DNA of 64,000 nt from Clostridiales bacterium (GTDB lineage: Bacteria > Bacillota > Clostridia > Oscillospirales > Oscillospiraceae). The translations under genes were made by a program, and so were the position numbers. The notes beneath the pieces were generated by a model. That model searched no databases. It worked only from the letters and a program-made list of their open reading frames with translations, and was not told the origin of the DNA. The DNA is taken from the NCBI GenBank assembly GCA_902362775.1, contig CABIXV010000006.1, positions 1-64,000 on the forward strand. The letters are read 5' to 3'. Of the stretch, positions 1-7,394 are shown one piece after another; the stretch's first letter is position 1; the number at the start of each line of letters is the position of its first letter.

Positions 1-222
1 TTCGCTGGGCTCCGCTTCGGTCTGCCGCCTTCGGCGGCTTTCTCTCCCAAAGTCCGCTTTCCTCGGAACGCCCTGGCGGGCATTCCTCCCTCGCTCCCTT
101 GTTCCTCCTCTCCGAACCGGACCCGCTTCGCTGGGCTCCGCTTCGGTCTGCCGCCTTCGGCGGCTTTCTCTCCCAAAGTCCGCTTTCCTCGGAACGCCCT
201 GGCGGGCATTCCTCCCTCGCTC
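1..222. repeat. Perfect 96-bp direct repeat, two copies
   Basis: Positions 1-96 and 127-222 are identical over all 96 bases, separated by a 30-base spacer (97-126), giving a 126-base period. Each copy contains a short hairpin (ccgcc-ttc-ggcgg). The first copy starts at the window edge, so the array may extend further left. One reverse-strand frame is open through both copies, but a stop lies immediately upstream and no start is visible, so I read the array as non-coding. It sits just downstream of the response regulator gene, where a partner histidine kinase would often be. Confidence 0.85.
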
Positions 223-244
223 TTATGGGGCCGGCACTGTAATC

Positions 245-949
245 TCACTCGCCGAAAAGATAGCCCATTCCCCGCTTGGTGCGGATGAACTCGGGGTTGG
301 CCGGATCGTCCTCGATCTTCTCTCGTAAGCGGCGGATCGCCACGTCTACCGCCCGAACGTCGCCTACATAGCCCTCATAATTCCATACATGCTCCATCAG
401 GGCCTCCCTCGAAAAGACCTTCCCGGGCTGGGCAGCCAGGAAACAGATCAGATCGTACTCTCTCTGGCTCAACTCCAAGGGGAGCCCATCCTTGAATACG
501 GTGGCACGGTCCCGGTCAATATTGACTCTGCCCGCCTTAATCGTGCCAAGGCCGGATTGTGCCGCGGGGACAGCGGGGGACATGGCCACCCGCCGGATAT
601 TGGCCTTGACCCGGGCCAGCAGCTCCCGCATGGAGAAGGGCTTGGTGATATAGTCGTCCGCCCCCAGCTCCAGCCCCAGGACCTTGTCCGCTTCCTCCTC
701 CCTGGCAGTGAGCATGATGATAGGGGCGGCAGACCCGCTCTCCCGCACCTTCCGGCACACCTCAAAGCCGTCCATTCCGGGCAGCATCAGATCCAGCAGG
801 ATCAGGTCCGGGTCATTTTCCAGGGCCAGCTGTAAGCCGGCGGGCCCGTCGTATGCCTCCAGGGTATCATAGCCCTCCCGGCTCAGGTTGAAGGACAGGA
901 TATCCACGATATTCTGTTCATCCTCTACAATCAAGATGGTTTTGCCCAC
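245..949 (-). CDS. OmpR/PhoB-family response regulator
   Basis: A two-component DNA-binding response regulator of 234 aa, the usual family length. The receiver domain (about 1-120) has the acidic pocket E9/D10, the phosphoacceptor D53 in LLDLMLPGMDG, T81 and K103 in ITKPFSMREL. The C-terminal winged helix (about 140-232) ends with the TKRGMGYLF signature typical of PhoB/WalR. It starts with GTG at 949 behind AAGGAGGGG. It lies 41 bases downstream of the Nudix gene on the same strand, so the two are probably co-transcribed. No histidine kinase is visible; a repeat array follows directly. The regulon cannot be deduced from this sequence. Confidence 0.93.
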   Translation of the reverse strand: MGKTILIVEDEQNIVDILSFNLSREGYDTLEAYDGPAGLQLALENDPDLILLDLMLPGMDGFEVCRKVRESGSAAPIIMLTAREEEADKVLGLELGADDYITKPFSMRELLARVKANIRRVAMSPAVPAAQSGLGTIKAGRVNIDRDRATVFKDGLPLELSQREYDLICFLAAQPGKVFSREALMEHVWNYEGYVGDVRAVDVAIRRLREKIEDDPANPEFIRTKRGMGYLFGE

Positions 950-990
950 AAGATCCCCTCCTTCTCTTTCTCACAAATGCCGCCGGTCTC

Positions 991-1533
991 TCACAGGCCC
1001 AGCAGCACCTTTACTTTCAGCGTGGTAGCCACGGTCTTTGCGTCTGTGATGGTGCCGTCCATCACCTGCTCCACCAGCTGCTGGAAAGGCATGGTGACCA
1101 CATCCAGAAACTCGTCCTCATCCAGGTGCTGTTTTTTGCGTGTCAGCCCTTGGGCCAGATACATATGCAGAGCCTCGTCACAGAAGCCGGGCGACGCCAG
1201 GGTATAGCCCAGATATGTCCACTTTTCAGCCTCCAGCCCCGTCTCCTCGCTCAACTCCCGCTTTGCCCCCAGCAGACGGTCCTCCTCCGCCCCGTGGTCC
1301 AGCTTGCCCGCGGGCAGTTCCAGCAGCTCCTGCCGGATGGGGTAGCGGAACTGGCGGACCAGGCTCACGCTGTTATCCCTGTCCAATGCCAGGACAGCCA
1401 CCCCGCCCGGATGGTAGACGACCTCCCGGTCCGCCGTTTTCCCGTCGGGCAGCTCCACCTGGTCCATGTCGACCCGGATGATCCTGCCCTGAAAGATCGT
1501 CTGGCTGCTTACCGTTCTCTCGGTCAGCTCCAT
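991..1533 (-). CDS. Nudix hydrolase, ADP-ribose pyrophosphatase type
   Basis: Predicted to hydrolyse ADP-ribose or a similar nucleoside diphosphate-sugar to AMP plus a sugar phosphate. The 180-aa protein has the Nudix region (AGKLDHG followed by AKRELSEETGL), with a loop slightly longer than the textbook spacing. Downstream, SPGFCDE matches the ADP-ribose pyrophosphatase subfamily, and the N-terminal part (VELPDG, VRQFRYP) also fits NudF-like enzymes. The longest frame runs to 1641, but ATG at 1533 follows AGGAGG and starts the conserved region. It is first in an apparent two-gene unit with the response regulator. Confidence 0.9.
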   Translation of the reverse strand: MELTERTVSSQTIFQGRIIRVDMDQVELPDGKTADREVVYHPGGVAVLALDRDNSVSLVRQFRYPIRQELLELPAGKLDHGAEEDRLLGAKRELSEETGLEAEKWTYLGYTLASPGFCDEALHMYLAQGLTRKKQHLDEDEFLDVVTMPFQQLVEQVMDGTITDAKTVATTLKVKVLLGL

Positions 1534-1576
1534 GTCCTGTCCTCCTTCCGGCCCCTGCCGGGACCCATTTGAAATC

Positions 1577-1605
1577 AGTATACCACACAAGGGGGAACTG
1601 GTAAA
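1577..1605 (-). promoter_or_regulatory. Likely sigma-A promoter of the Nudix-response regulator unit
   Basis: On the reverse strand TTTACC (1600-1605) and TATACT (1577-1582) are separated by 17 bases. The match to consensus is four and five of six. It lies 44 bases upstream of the Nudix start. Confidence 0.55.
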
Positions 1606-1710
1606 GACGCAAGGTCTCTCTCCGCCGCAAAATTTCCCCATCGCCGCTGTACGAGGTAGTTAAAACATAGTATAATGAGTAAACAAACTGAAATGATAGG
1701 GGGCCTTTCC

Positions 1711-2223
1711 ATGATTCGTCGCGCCGTTCCGTCCGATCTGCCGGACATTTTGGAGATCTACGCCATCGCCCGCCGCTTCATGGCACAGGCGGGCAACCCG
1801 GACCAGTGGCGGGATGTCTATCCACCGGAAGAGTTGGTCCAAGACGATATCCGTCAGGGGTTTTGCCACGTCTGTGTCCTGGATGGCCGCATCCAGGGCG
1901 TCTTTGCCGCCATGTGCTGGGACGACCCGGATTACCAGGCCATTCAGGGCGCCTGGCTCAGCGACCGCCCCTACTGGGCCGTCCACCGAGTAGCCAGCCG
2001 GGGAGAGGTCCGGGGCGTAGCCTCCCGGTGCCTCCTCTGGTGCCTGGAGCGGGGCGGCAGCGTACGCATCGACACCCACCCGGCCAACCGCCCCATGCAG
2101 CGGGTGTTAGACAAAAATGGCTTCACCTTGTGCGGCACCGTCTGGATGGAGGACGGCTCTCCCCGCCTGGCCTACCAACGTGAGGTCCCGGCGGGCTGGC
2201 GCTGGGACAGCGGGAAGGAGTGA
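1711..2223 (+). CDS. GNAT-family N-acetyltransferase
   Basis: A 170-aa GNAT-fold acetyltransferase. The start MIRRAVPSDLPDILEIY is a typical GNAT first strand and helix. The central part (SRGEVRGVASRCL, RIDTHPANRPMQRVLDKNGF) corresponds to the acetyl-CoA pyrophosphate loop and the conserved C-terminal NxxMxxxLxKxGF motif. I chose ATG 1711 after AGGGGG rather than the upstream ATG at 1675, because 1675 lies on top of a TATAAT -10 element (1671-1676). The stop overlaps the GTG of the next gene (GTGA), implying translational coupling. The substrate is unknown. Confidence 0.88.
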   Translation: MIRRAVPSDLPDILEIYAIARRFMAQAGNPDQWRDVYPPEELVQDDIRQGFCHVCVLDGRIQGVFAAMCWDDPDYQAIQGAWLSDRPYWAVHRVASRGEVRGVASRCLLWCLERGGSVRIDTHPANRPMQRVLDKNGFTLCGTVWMEDGSPRLAYQREVPAGWRWDSGKE

Positions 2224-2882
2224 GGGGCTTGTTTTCTCCCATCGATCTGGAGCGTTGGGACCGGCGGGCTATATTCGAGGAATTTCTCGGCCTTGACTGC
2301 AGCTTTGCTCTGACGCGAGAGCTGACTATCACCCGGTTCCATTCCTATGTCAAGGCCAGGGGCCTTCGATTTTATCCCTCCCTTGTCTGGGCGGTGGTCA
2401 CCGCGGTCAACCAGCACAAGGAGTTCCGTATGGGGCTCGACCCACAAGGCCGTCCTGGATTCTATGATCTCGTCCATGCGGAGTATACGGTGCTGGACCG
2501 GCGCTCCCACAACATGGCCAGCCTGAACACGGAATATGACCGGGACTTTTCCGCCTTTTACCGCGCCATGTCAGCGGCTTTGGACCGCTTTGAAGCGGAT
2601 GGGACGCTGACCGCCAGCCGGGAAGACTCTGTGCTGCTCTCCTGTGTCCCCTGGTTCTCCTACACCGGCCTCTCCTTTCAGATGAAAAGCAGTCTAAACT
2701 TCCTTCGCCCCATGTTTGTCTGGGGCAGATTTCAGGAGCGGCAGGGCAACATCATCCTGCCCTTTACCCTCCAGGTCCACCATGGGGCGGCGGACGGCTA
2801 TCACTGCCATCTCTTTTTCCAGTCCCTGGAGCAAATCCTGGCAGAGCCCGATCATTTTCTGGCCTGGTCTGGCATGATGTGA
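2220..2882 (+). CDS. Chloramphenicol acetyltransferase-like (CatA fold) protein
   Basis: At 220 aa it has the length of type A chloramphenicol acetyltransferases. It carries the catalytic motif HHGAADGYH near residue 182 (family HHxxxDGxH), with the active-site histidine and structural Asp-Gly present. The N-terminus (FSPIDLERWDRRAIFEEFLG) also fits the family. It begins with GTG at 2220 overlapping the stop of the upstream GNAT gene. Many clostridial chromosomal CAT-like proteins do not confer resistance, so I call the fold and chemistry (CoA-dependent O-acetylation), not resistance. Confidence 0.82.
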   Translation: MRGLFSPIDLERWDRRAIFEEFLGLDCSFALTRELTITRFHSYVKARGLRFYPSLVWAVVTAVNQHKEFRMGLDPQGRPGFYDLVHAEYTVLDRRSHNMASLNTEYDRDFSAFYRAMSAALDRFEADGTLTASREDSVLLSCVPWFSYTGLSFQMKSSLNFLRPMFVWGRFQERQGNIILPFTLQVHHGAADGYHCHLFFQSLEQILAEPDHFLAWSGMM

Positions 2883-2927
2883 ATAAAGTCTCCTGTCAGA
2901 CATTTTGTCCCATCTTGTACTTTGTCG

Positions 2928-2969
2928 TTGCAAGCGGGCCTCTTTTGTGCTATAAGTAACATATGTAAC
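2928..2969 (+). promoter_or_regulatory. Promoter and operator-like site of the SorC-family regulator
   Basis: TTGCAA (2928-2933) and TATAAG (2951-2956) are spaced by 17 bases. Immediately downstream lies TAACATATGTAAC (2957-2969), with an ACATATGT palindromic core. It would cover the transcription start, consistent with autorepression. The identical 13 bases recur at 3929-3941, downstream of the same gene. Confidence 0.6.
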
Positions 2970-2994
2970 ACTTTTCGACAAAAGAGGTATGGTC

Positions 2995-3927
2995 GTGAAA
3001 ATAAGTCAAGAAAAACGGGCCCGCTTGGCTTACGTAGCCCGCAGGTATTATCTGGAGGATCAGAAGCAGAGCGATATCGCCCGGGAGCTGGGGGTATCCC
3101 GTCCTCTCATCAGCCGGATGCTCTCTGACGCGCGGGAGCTGGGGGTGGTGGAGATCACCATCCATGAGCCTGGGGCGAAGGCGGCGAGTCTGCTGGACCG
3201 GCTCCGGCTGTCTAGCTCCATCCGGGGCGGCGTCCTGGTAGAGGACGGCGAGGACGACGACGCCACCAATCAGACCCTCTCCAAGGGGGCCGTTGAACTG
3301 CTGGGACAGCTCGGTGCCCATCGCCTGGGTGTGGGCTGGGGGCACTTGATCGGACAGTTGGTGACCTGGCTGGAAGAAAATCCTCAGCCCCACAGCGGCG
3401 TCACCGACATCTGCCCTCTGGTGGGCAACGCCAGTATCCCAGCCCGGAATTATCAGTCCAACGAAAACGTCCGGCTGATGGCCCAGCAGTTGGGTGCCGC
3501 CCCTCACTTTCTCTATCTTCCGGCCCTGCCCGACAGCCTGGAGGAAAAGCAGCTGCTCTGCTCCACGGAGGTCTATCGGCAGATCTACCAACAGTGGGAA
3601 CAGATCGATACCGCACTGGTCAACATTGGAAACTATCCCTCCAGTCCTGACTTCGCCTCCCTGGTTCGGTACGGCAGTCTGCTCCAGCACCACCGCGCCT
3701 GTGGGCGGATGCTGGCCTATTATTTCAATGAGGAGGGCAAGATAATCCAGTCGGAACAGGACTTCGCCATTCAGGTCCCCATAGACGTGCTGAGGCGATG
3801 CCCCAATCTCATCGGCGTGTGCTCGGCCAACACCAGTGTGCGGGCCTTGCGCGGTGCCCTCCGTTCCGGGTTTTTTACCCATCTGGTCGCCCGGACAGGC
3901 TTAGTTAAGGCCCTGCTGGAACAATAA
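2995..3927 (+). CDS. SorC/LsrR-family sugar-responsive transcriptional regulator
   Basis: The product (about 310 aa) has an N-terminal helix-turn-helix (YYLEDQKQSDIARELGVS followed by RPLISRMLSDARELG) and a C-terminal phosphosugar-binding domain (about 60-310). This is the layout of SorC, LsrR and DeoR-like sugar regulators, which bind phosphorylated sugars in a NagB-like fold. I favour GTG at 2995 (seven bases after AAGAGG) over ATG at 2989, which is too close to the site. It precedes the dhaL-dhaK-lsrF-like operon on the same strand and is its obvious candidate regulator. LsrR, the AI-2 regulator of enteric bacteria, belongs to this family. Confidence 0.88.
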   Translation: MKISQEKRARLAYVARRYYLEDQKQSDIARELGVSRPLISRMLSDARELGVVEITIHEPGAKAASLLDRLRLSSSIRGGVLVEDGEDDDATNQTLSKGAVELLGQLGAHRLGVGWGHLIGQLVTWLEENPQPHSGVTDICPLVGNASIPARNYQSNENVRLMAQQLGAAPHFLYLPALPDSLEEKQLLCSTEVYRQIYQQWEQIDTALVNIGNYPSSPDFASLVRYGSLLQHHRACGRMLAYYFNEEGKIIQSEQDFAIQVPIDVLRRCPNLIGVCSANTSVRALRGALRSGFFTHLVARTGLVKALLEQ

Positions 3928-3928
3928 A

Positions 3929-3941
3929 TAACATATGTAAC
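3929..3941 (+). promoter_or_regulatory. Second copy of the operator-like 13-mer TAACATATGTAAC
   Basis: Identical to the copy at 2957-2969 at the regulator promoter. It sits between the regulator stop codon and the downstream operon, about 104 bases before that operon's -35 element, and overlaps the first bases of the regulator's terminator. Two identical sites around one regulator gene suggest specific recognition; function is inferred. Confidence 0.5.
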
Positions 3942-3982
3942 TTCCCAGAGGAGAGCAGCCTCTTCCGGGAAGTTTTCTTTTT
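3939..3982 (+). terminator. Terminator of the SorC-family gene
   Basis: The arms AACTTCCC (3939-3946) and GGGAAGTT (3967-3974) pair, with inner GAGG/CCTC pairing, and are followed by TTCTTTTTG. It separates the regulator transcript from the dhaL operon. Confidence 0.7.
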
Positions 3983-4044
3983 GTTTATTTCTTCTAAATT
4001 TTTTTGATATACTATGTAAGTTATAGAGAAAAAAGGGTTCGTTA

Positions 4045-4073
4045 TTGACTTTTGTTAATTTTCGCGCTACGAT
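4045..4073 (+). promoter_or_regulatory. Promoter of the dhaL-dhaK-lsrF-VOC operon
   Basis: TTGACT (4045-4050) and TACGAT (4068-4073) are spaced by 17 bases. The start codon lies 80 bases further, leaving a leader of about 70 nt with a small GC-rich hairpin (around 4109-4132) before AAGGAGGTGA. Confidence 0.6.
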
Positions 4074-4152
4074 TTACGCACAGACGTAACTAGTTAATCC
4101 AATGTAAACGGCGGGACCCTTTTGGCCCCGCACAGAAGGAGGTGACATCGTG

Positions 4153-4761
4153 ATGACGAAACGTGAGTTTCAGGCTCGGCTGAAAAACGCCTGTGCCGCT
4201 GTCGCGGCGGCGGAGGCTGAGTTGACCGAGATCGACTCCAAGTTCGGCGACGCCGACCACGGGCTTACCATGGCCAAAATCGCCGGAGCGATCTCCGCCG
4301 CGGTGGACGGGGCGGAAGGCGGCATCCAGTCGATGCTGGACGACGCGGCTACGGCTGTCATGGCGCTCAACGGCGGCAGCGCCGTCCCCCTGTGGAACAC
4401 CTGGTTGGACGGAATGCAGGAGGAGGCCCCCGAAGGAGATGAGATCGACGTGGCGGGCATTAAAGCCATCTTTGCCCGTGCCTTTACCGAGCTGGACGAC
4501 ATGTCCGGAGCGAAGGTGGGGGATAAGACCATGATGGACGCTCTGATCCCAGCCAGCCAGGCCATCGCCGCCTATCCTGGCAGCGACGAGAACGAGCTGT
4601 TCACTGCCGCCGCCCAGGCAGCGGTCCAGGGTGCGGAGGCTACCCGCCAGTTTGTTTCCAAATTCGGCCGGGCCAAGAGCTACGGCACACAGACCATCGG
4701 AACCCCGGACGCCGGGGCCGCCTCCATGGCCTATTTCTTCCAGGGTCTGGCCCAGATGTAA
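4153..4761 (+). CDS. dhaL: Dihydroxyacetone kinase DhaL-type ATP-binding subunit
   Basis: DhaL is the nucleotide-binding subunit of dihydroxyacetone-type kinases and transfers phosphate to a ketose held by DhaK. The 202-aa protein has the Mg-binding motif EIDSKFGDADHG, with D28, D33 and D35 matching the spacing of the three metal-binding aspartates in the family, followed by an all-helical barrel. ATG 4153 sits eight bases after AAGGAGGTGA; GTG 4150 is an alternative. Usually DhaL follows DhaK, but here it comes first. No DhaM phosphotransferase subunit is present, so the pair may use ATP directly or a DhaM encoded elsewhere. Confidence 0.88.
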   Translation: MTKREFQARLKNACAAVAAAEAELTEIDSKFGDADHGLTMAKIAGAISAAVDGAEGGIQSMLDDAATAVMALNGGSAVPLWNTWLDGMQEEAPEGDEIDVAGIKAIFARAFTELDDMSGAKVGDKTMMDALIPASQAIAAYPGSDENELFTAAAQAAVQGAEATRQFVSKFGRAKSYGTQTIGTPDAGAASMAYFFQGLAQM

Positions 4762-4798
4762 ACGAATAATCCTCAATTTTGAACAGGAGGGATTCCAT

Positions 4799-5797
4799 AT
4801 GAAAATGAAAAAGTTTATCAACGCCCCTGAGACCATCACCGACGAGGAGCTGGTGGGCCTGGGCCTGGCTTACCCCGACATTCTGGACGTAGACGGCCAC
4901 CTGGTAATCAGCAAGGACCTGGCAGACGCCGACCGGGTGACCATCGTCACCTATGGCGGTTCCGGCCACGAGCCTGCCCAAGCCGGCTTTGTCGGCAAGG
5001 GGATGCTGGATGTCCAGGCCGTGGGCGATATCTTTGCCGCTCCCAACGGCCAGCTGGTGTTCGACGCCATGAAGCTGGCTGACAAAGGCCATGGCGTACT
5101 GCTCCTCACCCTGAACTACGCCGGCGACCAGCTTGCCGGCAAGCAGGCTATCAAGCTGGCCAAGAAGGCGGGGCTGAACTTCCGCCAGGTAGTCACCGGC
5201 GAGGAGATCCAGTACGACCCCAACGGCGAGGACAACAAGCGCGGACTGGCTGGCGCTGTTGCCCTGTACCACATCGCGGCCGCCGCGGCCCGGGAGGGTA
5301 AGAGCCTGGACGAGGTGGCCGACATCGCCCAGCGCTATGCCGACAGCATGGCCTCTGTCACCGTCAAGTCCACCGACGCCACTCACCCCCAGAACGGGAT
5401 GTCCTTCGGTGACCTGGGCGAGACCGACCTAATGGAGATCGGTGCCGGCCAGCACGGCGAGGGCGGCGGCGTCCGGGTGCCCATGATGTCCTCCAAGGAC
5501 ACGGTTGCCACCGTGGCTGAGGCCCTGTGCAAGAAGCTGGAGCTGAAGGAAGGGGACAAGGCCTTCGTTATGATCAACGGCTGTGGCGCCACCACCATGA
5601 TGGAGATGCTGGTGCTGTTTAAAGACACCGTGGAGTTCCTGAAGGCCAAGGGCGTGGAAGTGGTGGCCAGCATGGTGGGCGAGATCCTCACCGTTCAGGA
5701 GGCCGGCGGCTTCCAGATGAACATCGCCAAGTGGGACGAGGAGTTCATCCGCCTGTGGAACACCCCCTGCCACACCCCCGCTTACAGCAAGGAGTAA
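4799..5797 (+). CDS. dhaK: Dihydroxyacetone kinase DhaK-type substrate-binding subunit
   Basis: DhaK binds the ketose covalently through a histidine hemiaminal. The 332-aa protein (family about 330-356) has GGSGHEP (53-59, H57), the catalytic aspartate region NYAGD (D110) and the covalent histidine H219 in GAGQHGEGGG, so the active site appears complete. It follows dhaL by 37 bases with its own AGGAGG site and precedes the LsrF-type gene by three bases. The natural substrate could be dihydroxyacetone, erythrulose or another ketose. The neighbours argue for something longer than a C3 sugar, but that is inference. Confidence 0.9.
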   Translation: MKMKKFINAPETITDEELVGLGLAYPDILDVDGHLVISKDLADADRVTIVTYGGSGHEPAQAGFVGKGMLDVQAVGDIFAAPNGQLVFDAMKLADKGHGVLLLTLNYAGDQLAGKQAIKLAKKAGLNFRQVVTGEEIQYDPNGEDNKRGLAGAVALYHIAAAAAREGKSLDEVADIAQRYADSMASVTVKSTDATHPQNGMSFGDLGETDLMEIGAGQHGEGGGVRVPMMSSKDTVATVAEALCKKLELKEGDKAFVMINGCGATTMMEMLVLFKDTVEFLKAKGVEVVASMVGEILTVQEAGGFQMNIAKWDEEFIRLWNTPCHTPAYSKE

Positions 5798-5800
5798 GAT

Positions 5801-6682
5801 ATGGCTGACAACATCGGAAACAAGGCCGCCCACGACTACCATCTGGACATCCCCCAGGTCCAGGAGGGATTCTTTGTCAAGGGCGCTTCCCACTGCGACT
5901 GGGGCATGAAAAACCGCATGGCCCGCCTATTCGACCCCAAGTCGGGCAACACCGTCATGCTGGCCTTTGACCACGGCTATATCATGGGCCCTACCGCCGG
6001 GCTGGAGCGCATCGACCTGGTCATCCCGCCCCTCATCCCCCATGTCAACGTGCTCATGGGCACCAAGGGCATCATCCGCTCCTGCGTCTCCCCCGCTAAC
6101 CAGGTAGCCAAGTGCGTCCGGGTGACCTATGACACCACCGTCCTGTTTGACGAGATGTCCAACGGCGGCGGTTTCGCCTGTGATATGGAAAACGCCATTC
6201 GCATGAACGCGGATTGCGTGGCGGTGCAGACCTTCATTGGCGCCCCCGGAGAGTCCCGCTCTCTGGAGCTGCTGTGCCGCACCGCCGACGCCGGCACCCG
6301 CTGCGGCATCCCCACCTTGGGTGTGGTGGCCGTGGGCAAGCAGATGGAACGCACGGAAAAATTCTTCCAACTGGCCACCCGCGTGCTGGCCGAGAACGGC
6401 GCCAACCTCGTCAAGAGCTACTACTGCGACGGGTTCGAGCGGGTGGCCGCCGCCTGCCCGGTGCCCATCGTCATCGCCGGCGGCAAGAAGCTGCCCGAGC
6501 TGGAGGCCCTGGAGATGGCCTACAAGGCCATCCAGGAGGGGGCCCACGGGGTGGACATGGGCCGCAACATCTTCCAGTCCGACTGCCCCGCCGGCATGGC
6601 CCAGGCCATCGGCAAGGTGGTCCACGAGGGCTATACCCCCCAGCAGGCCTACGAGGTGTATGAGACCGTCAAACACGCCTAA
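5801..6682 (+). CDS. lsrF: LsrF-type class I aldolase / thiolase
   Basis: The 293-aa protein strongly resembles enteric LsrF, which transfers an acetyl group from phosphorylated AI-2 product to CoA, giving dihydroxyacetone phosphate and acetyl-CoA. From memory of LsrF, shared blocks are DWGM near residue 34, TVMLAFDHGY, GPTAGLERID, PVPIVIAGGKKLPE and GVDMGRNIFQSD. The Schiff-base lysine is K204 in LVKSYY (E. coli K203). It starts three bases after dhaK, using AAGGAG inside the dhaK end. No LsrK, LsrG or LsrACDB is present, so identity with the AI-2 pathway is unproven; a related phosphoketose cleavage is equally possible. Confidence 0.85.
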   Translation: MADNIGNKAAHDYHLDIPQVQEGFFVKGASHCDWGMKNRMARLFDPKSGNTVMLAFDHGYIMGPTAGLERIDLVIPPLIPHVNVLMGTKGIIRSCVSPANQVAKCVRVTYDTTVLFDEMSNGGGFACDMENAIRMNADCVAVQTFIGAPGESRSLELLCRTADAGTRCGIPTLGVVAVGKQMERTEKFFQLATRVLAENGANLVKSYYCDGFERVAAACPVPIVIAGGKKLPELEALEMAYKAIQEGAHGVDMGRNIFQSDCPAGMAQAIGKVVHEGYTPQQAYEVYETVKHA

Positions 6683-6715
6683 GTTTTGAATACAAATAGG
6701 ATAGGAGGAACTCTT

Positions 6716-7039
6716 ATGTCCGCTGAGTATATGCACATCGGTATCCCCATCACTAACCGTAAGCCCAATATGACATACAACGAGGGCGCCAAGTTCTGGG
6801 TCAGCAACGTGGACGACTACGACTACAAGATCGAGTATCTGAAGTTTGAGGAGGGCACCCCATTCCCCGAGGTGCTCCACCACCTCCCCCATGTGGCCTA
6901 TAAGGTGGACGACCTGGAGAAGTACATCGCCGACGCCGACAGCGTCATCTGTGGTCCTATGGACACCAATGGCAAGGGGGACCGGCTGGCCTTTGTCTGG
7001 AAGGATGGGGCGGTCCTGGAGCTGTATCAGGAGGCCTGA
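6716..7039 (+). CDS. Small VOC/glyoxalase-like protein
   Basis: A 107-aa soluble protein, last in the dhaL operon, with its own site ATAGGAGGA. The segment HVAYKVDDLEKYI resembles the central strand-helix of vicinal-oxygen-chelate (glyoxalase) modules. LAFVWKDGAVLELYQE resembles the terminal metal-ligand strand with a Glu, so a single metal-binding VOC module is plausible. In the enteric lsr operon, LsrG isomerises the substrate before LsrF acts; this protein occupies the equivalent place but is not homologous to LsrG as far as I can see. An isomerase or epimerase role is inference. Confidence 0.6.
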   Translation: MSAEYMHIGIPITNRKPNMTYNEGAKFWVSNVDDYDYKIEYLKFEEGTPFPEVLHHLPHVAYKVDDLEKYIADADSVICGPMDTNGKGDRLAFVWKDGAVLELYQEA

Positions 7040-7123
7040 GCCCCGCCGGGCTCTGGGGTGATTGCCTTCTCTGGCAGTCTTTTTACTTCTGAACTTTTTC
7101 TATTTTATATCATAAAAGATATC

Positions 7124-7174
7124 CCAAATAGAAACTCCCGCCCTGTCATAGGGCGGGAGTTTCTATTTGGTTTT
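7124..7174 (+). terminator. Terminator of the dhaL-lsrF operon (21-bp perfect stem)
   Basis: Positions 7124-7144 and 7150-7170 form a perfect 21-bp stem with a 5-base loop, followed by TTTT. It is followed by 181 bases (7175-7355) in which I see no gene, promoter or repeat before the terminator of the convergent EF-G-like gene. Confidence 0.85.
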
Positions 7175-7355
7175 CGTCCCTGCAGGCGCCGCCGGCCTTC
7201 CCCTGGGCTGCGGGGGCAGTCCCCTTCACGGCTATGCCGGCGGGTCCTCTTTCTTTTCCGATCCTCATGTCATGCGGGCAAAGCTCCCCTTCCGAAAATT
7301 CTTCGCTCCGCTCCGAATTTATGCCATTGAAGCGCCCACCCTAACTGCCAGCCAA

Positions 7356-7387
7356 ACAATGTCCGCCCCTTTCGGGGCGGACATTGT
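7356..7387 (-). terminator. Hairpin at the end of the EF-G-like gene
   Basis: A perfect 14-bp stem (7356-7369 with 7374-7387, loop TTTC) starts eight bases past the stop codon of the reverse-strand gene. The following uridine tract is weak, so efficiency is uncertain. Confidence 0.6.
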
Positions 7388-7394
7388 AATCACC

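Noticed and set aside
1..222. Reverse-strand 42-residue repeat protein encoded by the direct repeat
   Set aside because: The frame is open, but a stop codon lies directly upstream of the array, with no start codon or ribosome site.
2220..2882. Chloramphenicol resistance gene
   Set aside because: The fold and HHxxxDG motif are present, but there is no mobile context and chromosomal CAT-like proteins in Clostridia often lack resistance activity.
5801..6682. Plain fructose-bisphosphate or deoxyribose-phosphate aldolase
   Set aside because: Block-by-block similarity is to LsrF (DWGM, MLAFDHGY, GPTAGLERID, GGKKLPE, GVDMGRNIFQSD), not to the wider class I aldolases.
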